The notes below the pieces were generated by a model, which saw nothing but the letters and a program-made list of their open reading frames with translations, did no database searches and was not told the origin of the DNA. Below, piece by piece: positions 10,398 through 22,477 of a stretch of 64,000 nucleotides of DNA. A program made the translations under genes and the position numbers. Location of the stretch: contig JBCAMK010000021.1 in the NCBI GenBank assembly GCA_038503065.1, positions 1,364,001 to 1,428,000 of the forward strand, given 5' to 3'. The first letter of the stretch is position 1; each line of letters starts with the position of its first letter. Origin of the DNA: Paragyromitra xinjiangensis (Eukaryota > Ascomycota > Pezizomycetes > Pezizales > Discinaceae).

Positions 10398-13300
10398 TCA
10401 AACTTGTTGAGATCTGATATAGCGACCGGTCATATTAGTACCGTTGCCAGATCTCGTGAGGTGTGCAATAGACATAGACTTACATAAGGCCTCTTTGAAG
10501 GTGATATGAATGTAGGAGAAATCTTCAAAGTTGTGTTCATCGTTCCACGATATCCTATCCTTGTCCAACCGAAACCCCCCCTTGGCGTGATCTCCCCCGG
10601 CTAACACAGCCTTCACGCTCCTCGGGCTTTTGAATAGGACATCTTTCGCCGAGTATTTCGTTGGAACCAGGGACAGCTTGTTCCCGTCACGTTTCAAGGT
10701 GATGTCATCCGTCACTGTGGTTGGAAGTTAATGTTTAAATAATTTTACGTTTTAGTGTCTCAAACCTACCAAAACAGGTGATGAAACAATCTGAGCCCCC
10801 AAGGTAAATCACTAATCGCGACCACTGAAGAGAAAGCTTGATCCTGGTGGCCTGAGACATCCCTGTAAGCCCGGATGCGGTGTCAGGCAACAATGAATCG
10901 GATGGCGGTTTCTCGTGCCATAGCTGTAATCGTGCATTATGGTATGTATGGCCGCCTTTCTCCGTTGACCGCTTGAACTTGACGGCCGAGACGCGTTTAA
11001 CCCTACAAGGATGACGGCAAAATGGTAAGTAATAATCTATGGGGTCGCTATGCAGTGGATAATTACAGGTCTTGGTAGACATCTTCTCCAGTCAAAGCTG
11101 CCTGGAACTTGAGCATTTCTGTAGTTGGCGCCGACTTAGTACGTATACGATAGTATTTTTCAGGGATCACGTTTTGATATAAGGTTGAAGTACCTTCTGA
11201 AGAGTAAAATTTATAAACATAGCCCTTGCGAGACAATTCGTTTCCAGTAGACGGACTAGTTCCTACGAGGCCACTAGGAGCTGAGGGTCGTTGATTGACT
11301 TTTCGAAGGAATAATATAGGCTCTTCTTCATACGCATAGGCTGGGACCAACTCCATGGATCTTAAGGGAACTTCGATAGTTAGCTAATGATCACTTAGCC
11401 ATCAGAAACAAAACACCAGGTTGAGCTTACTGTCACGCGAATCACTTCTCCCCCCACCCCAGGTTGTGAATAACCTAAAGTACTCGTGGCTCTGATGCCA
11501 AAATATCTTAAGCGAGCCTGGGGCGAATGGGCTCGCAGAACGGGAGGCCCAAAGCACGGGTCTGCACTACCGATCAGCTGGCAGTCATATACTTAATTTC
11601 GACAGCTACTCACATCGTGTCGAGCACCAGACGCTCACCGATCATTTCTACGAATTCGCTTTCATCAACTTCAGAGATAGAAGAGTGTCTCGAACGTTGG
11701 TCCAAACCACTTATGTTAAGTCCCGCTACGCTTAAGTCTCCAGATGGAACTGGTTTTCTAATGATCGGTGGGAGTGGCTTCTTTTGTATGGGAATAGGAA
11801 CAGCTGCAGAGCTTGACCTATTGGGATTAGAATATTGTGTCAAGTTAAGGCTCTCCCGTCGTCCCGATGAGCTTGTTGAACTTGTGGATACACTGGGAGA
11901 CCGCTGTACTCCATAGCTAGCACGCCTAAAAACCGGGTCGTTATACTTAGGAAATGAGCTCCCCAAACTTTCAGGAGAAGCGTGTGAGGCTCGTTCTGGT
12001 CCAGTCCTCTCACTAGACGGCCACTCGTGAAAGGTATCTTGTCCCGGGCTCTGCTCACTTCTTCCCGTAGCGACCGAATCGCGGTTTGAGGAAGTCAGTT
12101 CAAAGATATCTTGCCAATGATCTACATCATCCAGTTCTAGTTCCCCTATCCTTGGCGCAGATCCGAGTGATTCGTGGTCGGATCCGGGAGAGGTTACGGA
12201 TATCCGGTGAGGGTATATATCTGATGCAACAGAACGCGTTGATGAGACTGATCTCTTTCGTGGCGGGCGTTCTTCGCGGGTTGGTAATGACGGCTTTCTG
12301 ATTGTTGACTCTCGCGAAATTGAATGAGTTGAGGATCCCAGTGGTGAGCTTGGCTGAACGAGGATTTCTTTGATATCTTCGTGCCATATCTCGAAATCTT
12401 GTGTCTTCAGTTTTCGAACATCGGGCATTTTCCGGGATTCCATTTTTCGGAATTTATCGACGATTGACTACATGGCAATGCAAGTGTTAAGGCGGCTGTA
12501 AAGGGGAGAGGGATTTTTGTTTAGAAACACTTACAACAATCAAAGTCTCTACGTTTATCCTAATCTCTAGAGGCAATTCAGTCTCGGAATCCCATTGTCT
12601 GATTACGTTTTCCACTATCCAGGTACTTTTCATTAATCCAAGATAGGCTTCTGGTGATACTTCATAACTCTCCGTATCTTCATCAAGTTCACTTTCTGCC
12701 TGATCTCACGAAACAATCACCGTTAGCTTTCTATGATAGGTGGAATATATCCAATTGGAGAACCCTAGAAAGTTAAAACGAGGTGCATCTATACTCTATC
12801 ATGAGAAAATTCCAATGACTAACTTGCCTTAAAATACCAATGCATCGCAGCCGTGATCCAGTGCTCAATTGGGATATACTGTGCTTCATTGCTTTCCGCC
12901 TGCTTCCTTAGCGCAGCGTCTATATTTAGGTTTTCGCTGGCCTCCACCGAATCAACCGATGCCTTCCGCTGGGGTTTTGGCGATGGATAGTTCAAAGTTT
13001 TCGAAGACTGCGAAGGGGATGTGAAGGTAGAACTTTGCCCTCCATTAAGCGGTTGCTTTCCTTTTTGCTTATTATCCCTATCTTCATGATCCTTATGGCT
13101 GGGAGAATCATGTTTCTTTCTATCGGGCCTCGCTACACTTATTTTGTGGAATAAAGAGGGTTGCACGCCATCGTGAGGTTCGGTGGTTCTCCTTCGTATA
13201 CCTATCTCTGATGAACCTTCTAGGCGACCCGACTGGATGCTCTGGAATTCTGGTGGGTGACTAGTTGATCGCGCCATCTCCTCTGATTTTATTAGCCTCC

Positions 13301-14136
13301 CGGAGACTCCGGAATTAGCCCCAGCCAATAAGCTAGGGATTGTTTGAACGTTGATAGGGTTGCCCTCTAAAAGGTATTGGTTCTGTGGACGCGGGACACC
13401 GTCATTAAACCTGACCGCACTAATCCTACTACTACTAGGAATGCGAGGCGTAGCAGATGTCAGTTGTTCTGAGGCGACGAAGAGAAGAGCATGTAACACT
13501 TGATCGATCGTGTCGATCCGGGTATGGATGTTCGAAACAGAGGTCTGGATATTTTGTTGTGATGTCTGCATCCCCTTCATCTGTTCACTATGATTAGGAT
13601 GTTAGTCCCAGTCCATGTTGCGGGTCCGTCACAGCTAAAGATACACATCTACAGGTTTATATTTGAGAGGGTAAAGCTTACTAGATAAGTGGATTTAGCA
13701 ATAGATTCACCGCCCTTGTATGCATTGCAATTCTTGTTCTGAACTTGTCCAGATCTCCCGAATTCACACTATACTTAACTTTCAACCAATATAGCTTCGC
13801 CCCACCACTTACTCGAAAGTCGTCGTACTTGAGTAACATAGCTTCCAGCTCTCGAAGGGTTTCTTTGAAATCCCCAACGACCATCCGAACTGCTTCCAAA
13901 GCCCGTTGCTCCTTCTGGGACTGCTCTTGGTCATCCTTGATGTACATGTGGGATGGTATGATGTTGTCGTTCCATGATAGTGTCTTGAGTGCCGTTCCTA
14001 AGGCGTATAACTCTCGGCCGAGGTAGTTCCAGCTTGCTATAGAATCTCCGGCGTCGGAAAAGCATGCTGTGTAAATTTGGTGACAGAATTTGCCGCAGGC
14101 AAGAATATCGCCAACACTGAACCCGAATCCAGCCAT
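10398..14136 (-). CDS. STAND-type N-terminal domain protein with coiled coil and disordered middle, no NACHT
   Basis: Seven-exon model: 14136-13682, 13587-12828, 12699-12535, 12467-11614, 11360-11067, 11002-10770 and 10714-10398. All phases agree, giving about 1025 residues. Residues 1-150 (MAGFGFSVGDILACGKFC...) match the helical N-terminal region common on fungal NLR-like and related proteins. At about 153-185 lies a heptad-like stretch (MQTSQQNIQTSVSNIHTR). Residues 200-720 are mostly Ser/Pro/Arg-rich and disordered. The last 250 or so residues form a folded-looking basic domain (KFKRSTEKGG, LWHEKPPSD, FITCF, SVKAVLAGGDHAKGG). No P-loop or NACHT motif was found. The intron at 12700-12827 has a GC donor (AAG|GCAAGT). 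The 253-base intron 11361-11613 contains a second possible exon. Function is unknown; a signalling or scaffold role is inference. Confidence 0.75.
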
Positions 14137-14957
14137 GGTGTTTCTGAATCGAAGCTGGCGACGCTGGGTAGTGTTCAGTAGTTAGACCCTACACATAAAG
14201 ATCTCAGATGCTGTAAAAATCCCAAAGTTCAAAGAGTTATTTTGTTACCTATAGATGGCCTAAGCTCCAAGAGTGGTGTTTGCCGTTAGGTCGGATAGCT
14301 TATCACAATGAGCGATATGTATCTCGCTTAAACTCCCGATCGTTAGCTCCTTGGTTCAGTTTCTGTGCCGAGAAAGACTGCTGTTGATCCCGAATTGCAG
14401 CGTGAGCAGGGAAAGTGTTCCTTCTTCATTCAAGCCACGGTGTGAAGAGAAACCCTTATGGAATGACGAAGGCTGCCTTACCGCACCGCTATGTATTGCA
14501 GAAATACCCATGAAACCAACGCAAAGAGGGGGAGGGTTCGCTTCCAACAGTCAGCCTTGCTTCAGTGGGCGCGTAATTGTTACACAGACCAGGACCCTGT
14601 GAGTCGTACAATGTGCCTTTAGGATATCGAAAATGGACATCTGGATAAATTGCGTGACATCTTGGAAGAGCCTCTTAGGTGATACCTGCCACTATAAGCC
14701 TAGTCCTCCCGTTTTCAGTAAGAACGAGATGCATTGATGCACGTTGTGGGGGGCGGAGTGTAGGACAAGACTCGGAACGAAGAATTGATAATGATTCCAC
14801 TGTCCATGGGTACTTGAAATTTATTGTATTCGGTGCCCAGGTCCCATCTTCTCCATAATTCTAACATCGCCTCATTTCACTACCAAACATAAACCTTTTG
14901 CCGAAACTCCTCAGAATAAACGCGTGTCACTAGAGATTGGCCAGTCTATTGCCGACT
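14137..14957. other. Divergent upstream region of the 10.4-14.1 kb gene and the permease
   Basis: About 820 bases between two start codons facing away from each other, so it should hold both promoters. No clear TATA box or operator was identified. Open frames at 14351-14602 look like chance. Confidence 0.45.
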
Positions 14958-17823
14958 ATGAGCCACTTCCTACGACCTGGGGATCAGAATAGCATTGAGC
15001 TATCATCAACGGACGGAGACGAGAGACCTCAGACGACTCAAAGATCTGAGGCATTTGGCGATTTTGAAAAACCATTCCCATCGGTTACTGACGCAGTGCC
15101 GATAGTCGGAGCTGAGGTTAATGCTTCAGGAAGAATCGACCCTACATTAGCGGACCCTACAGTGTACGATATACAAACTTTCAGGATTCCGGAAGGTACG
15201 ATAAGAGATTTAGTATCTAAAGATTGCGAGTTGGGGGCCCATGCTAACAGAACCAGATCGTAAGTTAGGGCAATGGTCAACAGCAGGTATTTATTACCCT
15301 TCCCAAAATCTATCCACTCCCTCTTACAACTATAATCAGCGGTCATCGCAAATCGCATGATCGGGACAGGTATATTCTCAACGCCCTCGACGATTCTAAA
15401 AGCTACAGGTAGCCCTGCTGCTACCCTGCTGCTATGGTCGGTTGGCGCATTACTGGCGTACTGCGGGTAAGCGCCATGTTTGGGTCCTACTCCTGATAAA
15501 CAATGTGCTGAATAGCTCCCAGAATGTCTGTCTTCCTGGAGCTTGGTAAGTGCCTATGAATTTTCCTCCCGAGGGTAAACCGACATCTACTACCCGAACT
15601 TGCAAATAACCAAGTTGAACCTCAGGAACCGCTCTACCCCGTTCAGGAGGAGAGAAAGTATATGTAATACCTTACTTCTCCAAAGCCTCCTGGTCCCCCC
15701 CTTCGAGATTCTCGAGCATCCGTTGCATCACACGCAGAGAGACTAATATGACTAACTTAAATCATTCACGGTAGCTCGAACGGATCTACAAAAAGCCAAA
15801 ATACTTCGCAACCTGCGTCTACGCCGTGCAATTCGTCCTCCTAGCCAACACAGCCGGCAACGCAGTTTCATGTGCCCAATATTTCCTCCGAGCAATCAAT
15901 CCCGGAAAATACTCCACCGATCCGTCGGCCAGCCCATCAGAAGGTGCTTCAAAGGGTATAGCAATCGGAGTAATAACCGTTATCTGTTTAATCCACTTCT
16001 TGTACCCCAAGTTCGGGGGTAGGTATTTGATGACTACATTAGCTTCAATAAAAATGGCACTTCTCTTTCTAGTTATCATTGCTGGAGCGGTTGCAGGTTC
16101 CGGCAAAGGAAATCAAAATCCCGAAAAATCTAATTTTTCTGGTGCGGGGGCTTGGGCAAGAGGACCAGGTGGTGGTACTCCTGGGAATTGGGCTGTGGCT
16201 CTTTTGTCTGTAAGATACTACTCAATCGTTTTACGACTACCAGATAACTAACTTCCTTGATTTGCGCCGTACAGGTAAATTACAGGTATATCATAAACAT
16301 TATACCTAATCTCACGAGATTCTCGCTAATTACTAATTCATTCCCGGTGTACGATCAGTTATCGGTCCGTATTCCTATTTACGTGAACGAGTCTATTTAG
16401 TTGCGTACGCGTGTATATGCTGACGACTGCTTCAATTCACTCGGACGCAGAGGGTGGGAAAATGCAAATTACGTACTTACCCAATCATTGGTTTCGTAAG
16501 ACTCATTACTAACCTGAACTCGGCCGAAACGTAGGTACTGGGCGAAGTCCGCGACGCACCAAAGACACTGCGCAGATCAGCACCAATCGCTGTGATTAGT
16601 ATCGCGATATTGTATATCCTGGCCAATGTCTCATACGTAAGCATATATGATCTTTAGTTCCATATGATTCAGGAATTTCTAACAGGTAATATGAGACATG
16701 CAGTTCGCGGCATTGTCTAGAGCAGATATCGAGGATGGAGGTGTGACTATTGCGGCGAAATTCTTTCTAGATGTACGCCACGACTTCAAACTCTAAAGTG
16801 GAGTGGTTATGTTAACTACATGCTGACGCTAATTGCAGGTCTTTGGTGATAATCCATTCGTAACTGTTATAGTACCTCTTCTCATTGCACTCTCGGCTTT
16901 TGGAAATGTGCTTGCAGTAACTTTCGCCAATTCTCGAGGTAGGAAACCAAACAACCCTACTCAAAACCTCACTTAAAATTGACACCTATCGTCTCCTGCT
17001 ATCAGTGAAACAGGAACTTGGTAAAGAGGGTGCACTTCCGTGGTCAAGGATATGGGCAAGCAATAAACCATTTGGCACGCCAGGCGCGGCTCTATCTTTA
17101 CATTGGATATTTTCGGTTATTGTCATCTCGGTTCCAAAGTCGAATGACGCATACAACTTCGTAGTGCTTCTTTTCACCTACAGTCAAACAGTAGTTGCCT
17201 GTAAGCTATCCTATCTACTTCTTAAAGAGTCCTAGAACTGCAACTAAACGAATATCTCCCCCCTCAGTCTTCATCGGTGCCGGCCTTCTCTACCTCAAAT
17301 ATTCTGCCTCACAGCGTCTCATTTGGCGTGAAGAGCGCACCTCGTACCACTGCTGGTGGCCTTTCATTGTTATACACGTCCTATCAAGCGCATTCCTCAT
17401 AATATCGCCATTCATACCGAACAAATCCGATCATGGGGCGGTTCTCACTGGAGCAATTCCATACTGGTGCTTCCCAACGGTAGGATGCAGCGTTTTACTA
17501 TTAGGCGTGGTTTATTGGGTGGGATTTGCCAAAATTTGGCCAATTTTCGGGATGTCGGTTGAGGTTGAGAAGGAAGAAGATGCCCTTGGCAATGAAATTA
17601 TTCGCTATAAGGTACGTGAGCAGACGAGGTTATTTCTGGCTGCATCGAATACAACTAATGCACACAACAGCATGTCAAGAGAAAAAGAGAGACACATACA
17701 GAGGGCTCGATCACATCCGCTCTGTCAATATCCCAAATACATGAACAGCAAGAGAACGTTGGGGGAGGTCTATCATCTCGCCCACATTTTGGCCGACAGG
17801 CAGAGGTGCAATACAGAGGATAG
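14958..17823 (+). CDS. APC-family amino-acid permease (MUP1/LAT-like), microexon-rich
   Basis: Integral membrane amino-acid transporter of the APC superfamily, similar to fungal high-affinity methionine permeases; the substrate is inference. Fourteen exons: 14958-15195, 15251-15286, 15340-15466, 15523-15545, 15626-15663, 15775-16209, 16275-16285, 16451-16472, 16535-16636, 16704-16772, 16839-16938, 17006-17200, 17268-17611 and 17671-17823, giving about 630 residues. Key motifs are DRKLGQWSTA, NRMIGTGIFSTPS (about 96-108, the TM1 signature), LELGTALPRSGGEKVY, RGWENANYVLGEVRDAPKTLR, SAFGNVLAVTFANSR and KQELGKEGALPWSR. The cytosolic N-terminus (about 90 residues) is acidic and Ser/Thr-rich, as in permeases regulated by ubiquitin. 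The 11-nt exon 16275-16285 was placed by phase and by the expected Trp-Glu-Asn-Ala-Asn junction. Splice sites are strong, so the gene appears functional. Confidence 0.88.
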
Positions 17824-18740
17824 TTTAAAAACTAACTATAAGAAAAAAACTTAATGAATGTATGAAATAAGATGACTGAGCGCATGGGCCGTATATGGTA
17901 TGCGCATACGTAATATTTAGAATTTCAAGATTGATGATCATGATCAAATATCGATCTGTCTATGTCTATTCAAATACACTAGGATACGGCAAACTCCGTT
18001 TTCTACTAATTAATAGCCTAGACCAATTATATATCCTCGAATGAAACACTGCAAAACAACATGCAAAACACGAGAAGGAAAGGAATACCGTCGGATACAA
18101 GACCACCCAAGACCTTCCATGCGTTAGAAAAGATTCAAAACCTACCAAGTTCGGCATGAACAGCAAGGCCTACGAACGTACCAACGAAAATATATTATAT
18201 ATGTCAGAATCCAATACCTATACGGTAACCCGGGCAGTTCCATTCGTGCAGTTAGCAAAATAAAACTTGCAACTGTAGATACACCACAATAGAATGTAAG
18301 TACACGACACGGGACACTTATGGCTCAAAAAAACACTAAGAGCGGCTTAGATAGCTATAGACACGCTATATAGTTCCACTGCACAAAAATCATCCTAGTT
18401 CAACTACACTATAAAGACTACCATTAGTCTAGGTAAACACTCCTCTGTGTGGCCCAGCCAGAGGATGCTTATCGTGATCTAGCTACACCACCTGTGGCTT
18501 GAAGACACTACTCAAAATATACACACTAGTTTATAGACCTCATGGATGTGCAAGAGCTGGTGGGATCTATAGAGTCTCGGGGGAAGCGGTTTTTTGTTTC
18601 CAAAACGTCTTGCTTTTGGCCAAAGAAAGGTTTCGAATGGAAGCAGATAACAGGGAACGATGACCTCTTTGACAAATATGACGAATAAGGCTTGTATGTT
18701 CCCCAGCCACCGTCCGGGCCGTGCCACTAGCTAACAGTGA
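17824..18740. other. Intergenic gap downstream of the permease
   Basis: 3' flank of the permease, AT-rich, with no gene recognised. The GCATCA array begins at its right edge. Confidence 0.45.
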
Positions 18741-19500
18741 AAGCATCAACAAAAGCATCAAAAAAAGCATCAAAAAAAGCGTCGAGTAACACATTTCAGA
18801 GTGGGAGTCATACGTAGGGAGGGAATTGCATCAGTAATGGCATCTGCAAAGGCATCTGGTAGTGTGTACCGGGAGGTTGGGGCTGATAAAGTCGTTGGAG
18901 AATGTATCACTAAGATTAATAAATAGTAAAAGCATCAACAAAGGCATCTGAAAAGGCATCAAGTAACACGTTTTGAAGTGGGAGTCATACGTAGGGAGGG
19001 AATTGCATCAGTAATGGCATCTGCAAAGGCATCTAGCAATGCGTGTCGAGAGGTTGGAGTTAGTAAAATCGTTGGGAAATGCTAATTGATAGTAAAAGCA
19101 TCAGCAAAGGCATCAGCAAAAGCATCAAGCAACACATTTCGAAGTGGGAGTCATACGTAGGGAGGGAATAGCATCAGTAAAAGCATCTACAAAGGCATCT
19201 GATATTGTGTACTGAGAGCTCGGGGCTAGTAAAGTCGTTAGGAAATGTATTATGGAAGTCGCTTTAGGGTAAAGGCATCAGCAAAGGTATCTGAAAAGGC
19301 ATCAAGTAACACATTTCAAAGTGGGAGTCATACGTGGAGAGGGAATAGCATCAGTAAAAGAATCTATAAAGGCATCTAGAATTGTGTACTGAGAGTTTTA
19401 GGCTAGTAAAGTCGTTAGGAAACGTATCATTTGTGGTAAAAGCATCAAAAATGGTGTTAGGAATAGCATCAAAGCGAATAATGCATCAGCAATTGCATCT
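18741..19500. repeat. Tandem array, about 165-178 base unit, rich in GCATCA
   Basis: Each unit has two parts: a run of AAAGGCATCA/AAAAGCATCA words, then AGTAACACATTT and GTGGGAGTCATACGTAGGG followed by AGGGAATNGCATCAGTAA. The GTGGGAGTCATACGT word occurs near 18802, 18980, 19146 and 19321, so about four units lie head to tail and are clearly diverged. All GCATCA words here have the same orientation. Open frames across it (Leu/Met-rich on the minus strand) are translations of the repeat, not genes. The same short word builds the arms of the element at 62.5-63.1 kb. Confidence 0.85.
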
Positions 19501-21578
19501 TAGTGATACATTTACAAGAGACGTCCCTTGTTTATGAATCAATTGATTCATATACATATTTTGCTTGTATGGGCAATGAATCAAATGATTCATTTCTTTC
19601 ACCTTGTAGAGACTGTATACTACATGCACAGTGTAAGTACACCACTAGACAGTATCTCTGGTAGTTTAACAAAAAACATTGATATCACCAGGTTTAACGT
19701 TAGAATATATGTAATTAAGCATTTCCCTCAATCGTTTAATTATAGCATAATGATCACAGTAGCTTGAGTACACTACCAACTAGTAGCCCCCGGTTTAACC
19801 AAACACATCCCTATGGTGCGAGTGGGCGAGTTTAAACTAGGCTCCAGGGATGTACACATAGTTCAAACTAAACCGTGGAAATTAAATTAGGCGATTTTTG
19901 AGTTAAACGTGTTAATTGCTGTTATTCAAGTGCGCCACTAGTTAATCCTTACACTTCGATTAAACCCATCAGTAAAAGTGGTGGGCCCGGGTGTAACAAC
20001 ATAATAGTCATAATGGTTTAACTACACGAACTAGTAACTCTTGTAGATTAAATAAATCACCTGGCGTAGTTTGGATATTGGAATGCCCTCCCTTGCAACA
20101 CTCGCCTGCCGCCTTAGCAAATCTTATGAATAATTAATCCATCAACCTGAACATCTCCACCACCAGTACTTATAAAGAAGAATTCGCTGATATAGTGTTA
20201 ATACTCAGATTTTTAAAGTTACATTTGATATGGGTTGCTCTACGCATATATTTGATCACATTCCCCGTATTTCCTGGAACATTCCACTTTGCGCTTTTTA
20301 CAGATGAGGTTTTATTCCGCCACGACCACTAGCTATAGTTCACATATATATACCTTGTAAAAAGATACAGAGCTTCTTTTACTATAATTCCGGATCTTGT
20401 ATCTTTTCCTGAGTAATTTTCTTGGTGGAGCTTAGAATATCAGCCCAAAATATGGCACAAGTTTAGGAATGTCCACCATATATATCCGAAACCATATATC
20501 CGAGAAAGGAGCCGCGACCTAGCAATCCCAGGTGGCCCTGTAAAGACTACAACTCTGATCTGCAACTAGCTAGATTTCGCTCACCTACCCTAGGTACAAA
20601 ATCCAGGGCCTATGCCCAACTTCCTACTAACTCCCAGAAACAATTCACAGATCCTTTTAGTATGGCCATGGTCAAATCAAGCTAGCGAGAACCCGTCTAT
20701 AGACAGAAAGAAGGCCTCAAGAGATACTCGCAATACCAGGGTATTGATGATAGCAAACAGCCGACCAGATGCGAACCTAAAGATCCGCGTCTAGATGTCG
20801 CTACAGTCAGCACACCATCAGAACTCATATACAGCTTTCCATCATGTTTGGCCTATGGTAAAGAAACACGCTAAAGTAATTAAGCTTTAGGGTTGAATTT
20901 TCATGTTGCCACATGGTGGTTTCCCAGAGAAATACGATCTAAGATGTGGACAATACCCCTAAATACATAGAAACGCGCGTGGCCCTAACCAGCTTCAAAC
21001 CAAAGATTCAAGTACTTCCTACGAAACATCTTATCACAGTCTAATTATATCAGTCCTAGACGAACATTCCGCAGCGACGTTTCGCACTAAAATGGAAGTA
21101 GTAGGATGGGACACGTGCCGCCAAGATTTGCAAATATTCTTTGTTATGGACCCTAGCTGCTCCCTGCTCTTGTTTAGACCTGGGGTTTTGAAACAATCAA
21201 TGTGCATATTACATAACTTAAAGAGTGAACACTAGATCGTATATCTAGTCCAAAGACCCAATCAGTTTACCACAAACAAATTGTCGAAAGAAACGTTAAT
21301 TGCAACCCACTCAAGATTCCATTTTTAAGCTCACTTCCCTGATAAAGCTTCCAGGGAGAGAAAAAACAAAACCTCGAATCTACTCGCTATTTATGGATTC
21401 AGGCATGGGTAATGCTAAGTAAGTTCGGAACTTTCTCGGCCTCCCTCAAAAAGTGTCAAGATACCTGACTTTAGGGCCTCAATCCAGCTCAAAGGACACG
21501 ATCTCAGCATTAAAGCCCCCATCAAACACCTTTATAAAACATGAAAACACAAAGTATACTAGATATCAATCCGCTCGC
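19501..21578. other. AT-rich gap with scattered GTTTAA words
   Basis: About 2 kb. GTTTAAAC-like and CTAGTAG words recur around 19640-20050 without a clear repeat unit. Short open frames have no recognisable content. Confidence 0.4.
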
Positions 21579-22477
21579 ATGTTTTCCAAGGCTCTAAGTA
21601 TCAAGAATCAGACTAACGGGAAGACAAGTACCAACCCCTACAATCTTCCTCAGCCTTCCGATCCACAGTCGCTCTGTCAAACCGATTTAGATATGTGTGT
21701 CTCTCGTCTTTCCATGCGAAACGAAGGAACAAACCTCTAATGTGTGGTAGTCCCTACGCGTCGGCCCAAATTAACATAGGAGATGCGGTTATCCAGACCG
21801 TTGATGCTGTCCGCCTAATCATCGATTCAATCTTGCAACTGCGAGGGGTTGTGGTAGCACAACAGCTAGAACTAGACCAATTGCGATCCGAAGTAAATAA
21901 TCTTCGTGGGGGAGTACTTCTACCCTCGATCATACCTCCTTTCACGGGCCTCGAGGGTATCACGACCGAAGTAAGCAATATTAGTCTGTCTGGATATCCA
22001 CCTCAGAATCTCTTCCATATTTCTACTACTGCTCCCCTGGATTCTATCTTTCCAGTTCCTACAGAATTTCCCACCACCACAATCGCACCTGCTACCACTC
22101 TTTCCCAAACCAACCCTACAACTCTCACAACGCCTCTTTTCGAGCCATATACTCCTAACTTGTCTCTCCATAACTTTGGCACTACTCCCACTTCTACCCC
22201 CTTTAATCGTGTTTCTTCAGATCCTATGGCGCCATTAAACGAACCTACTACTCCCCCAAATAATACTTCTTACCAGGTTGATCCCGCATTAGTAACTGCG
22301 CCCTTCGCTAAACCACACGTCCCTAATCCATTTTTCCCTGCACCTAAAATCTCTGCTACGTCTTTTGGGTCTCCCACTTATTCACCTTCTTTTTCTACCG
22401 AGCCAACATCTCCTCAACCATATGTTTGGGGCAAAAATCGAGACAGTAGTCGCTATGGTCCGTACCGTCAGCGTTAG
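21579..22477 (+). CDS. Hypothetical Pro/Thr/Ser-rich protein with a short coiled coil
   Basis: Not recognised. Two-exon model: 21579-21694 and 21751-22477. The 56-base intron has donor GTGTGT, a CTCTAAT branch-like site and acceptor GGTAG, phase 2, giving about 280 residues. The start is the first ATG in the exon 1 frame (MFSKALSIKNQTNG). Around residues 45-85 a hydrophobic helix (IQTVDAVRLIIDSILQL) leads into a coiled coil (QQLELDQLRSEVNNLRGG). The remaining 190 or so residues are low-complexity Thr/Pro/Ser with repeated F-x-P and PTTPP words and a basic end (RDSSRYGPYRQR). If unspliced, the second exon frame could start at 21740 (MCGSPYASAQ). A nuclear or scaffold role is possible but unsupported. 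Confidence 0.5.

Noticed and set aside
18741..19500. CRISPR array suspected from regularly spaced repeats
   Set aside because: The organism is a eukaryote, units are diverged tandem copies without unique spacers, and no cas genes are present.
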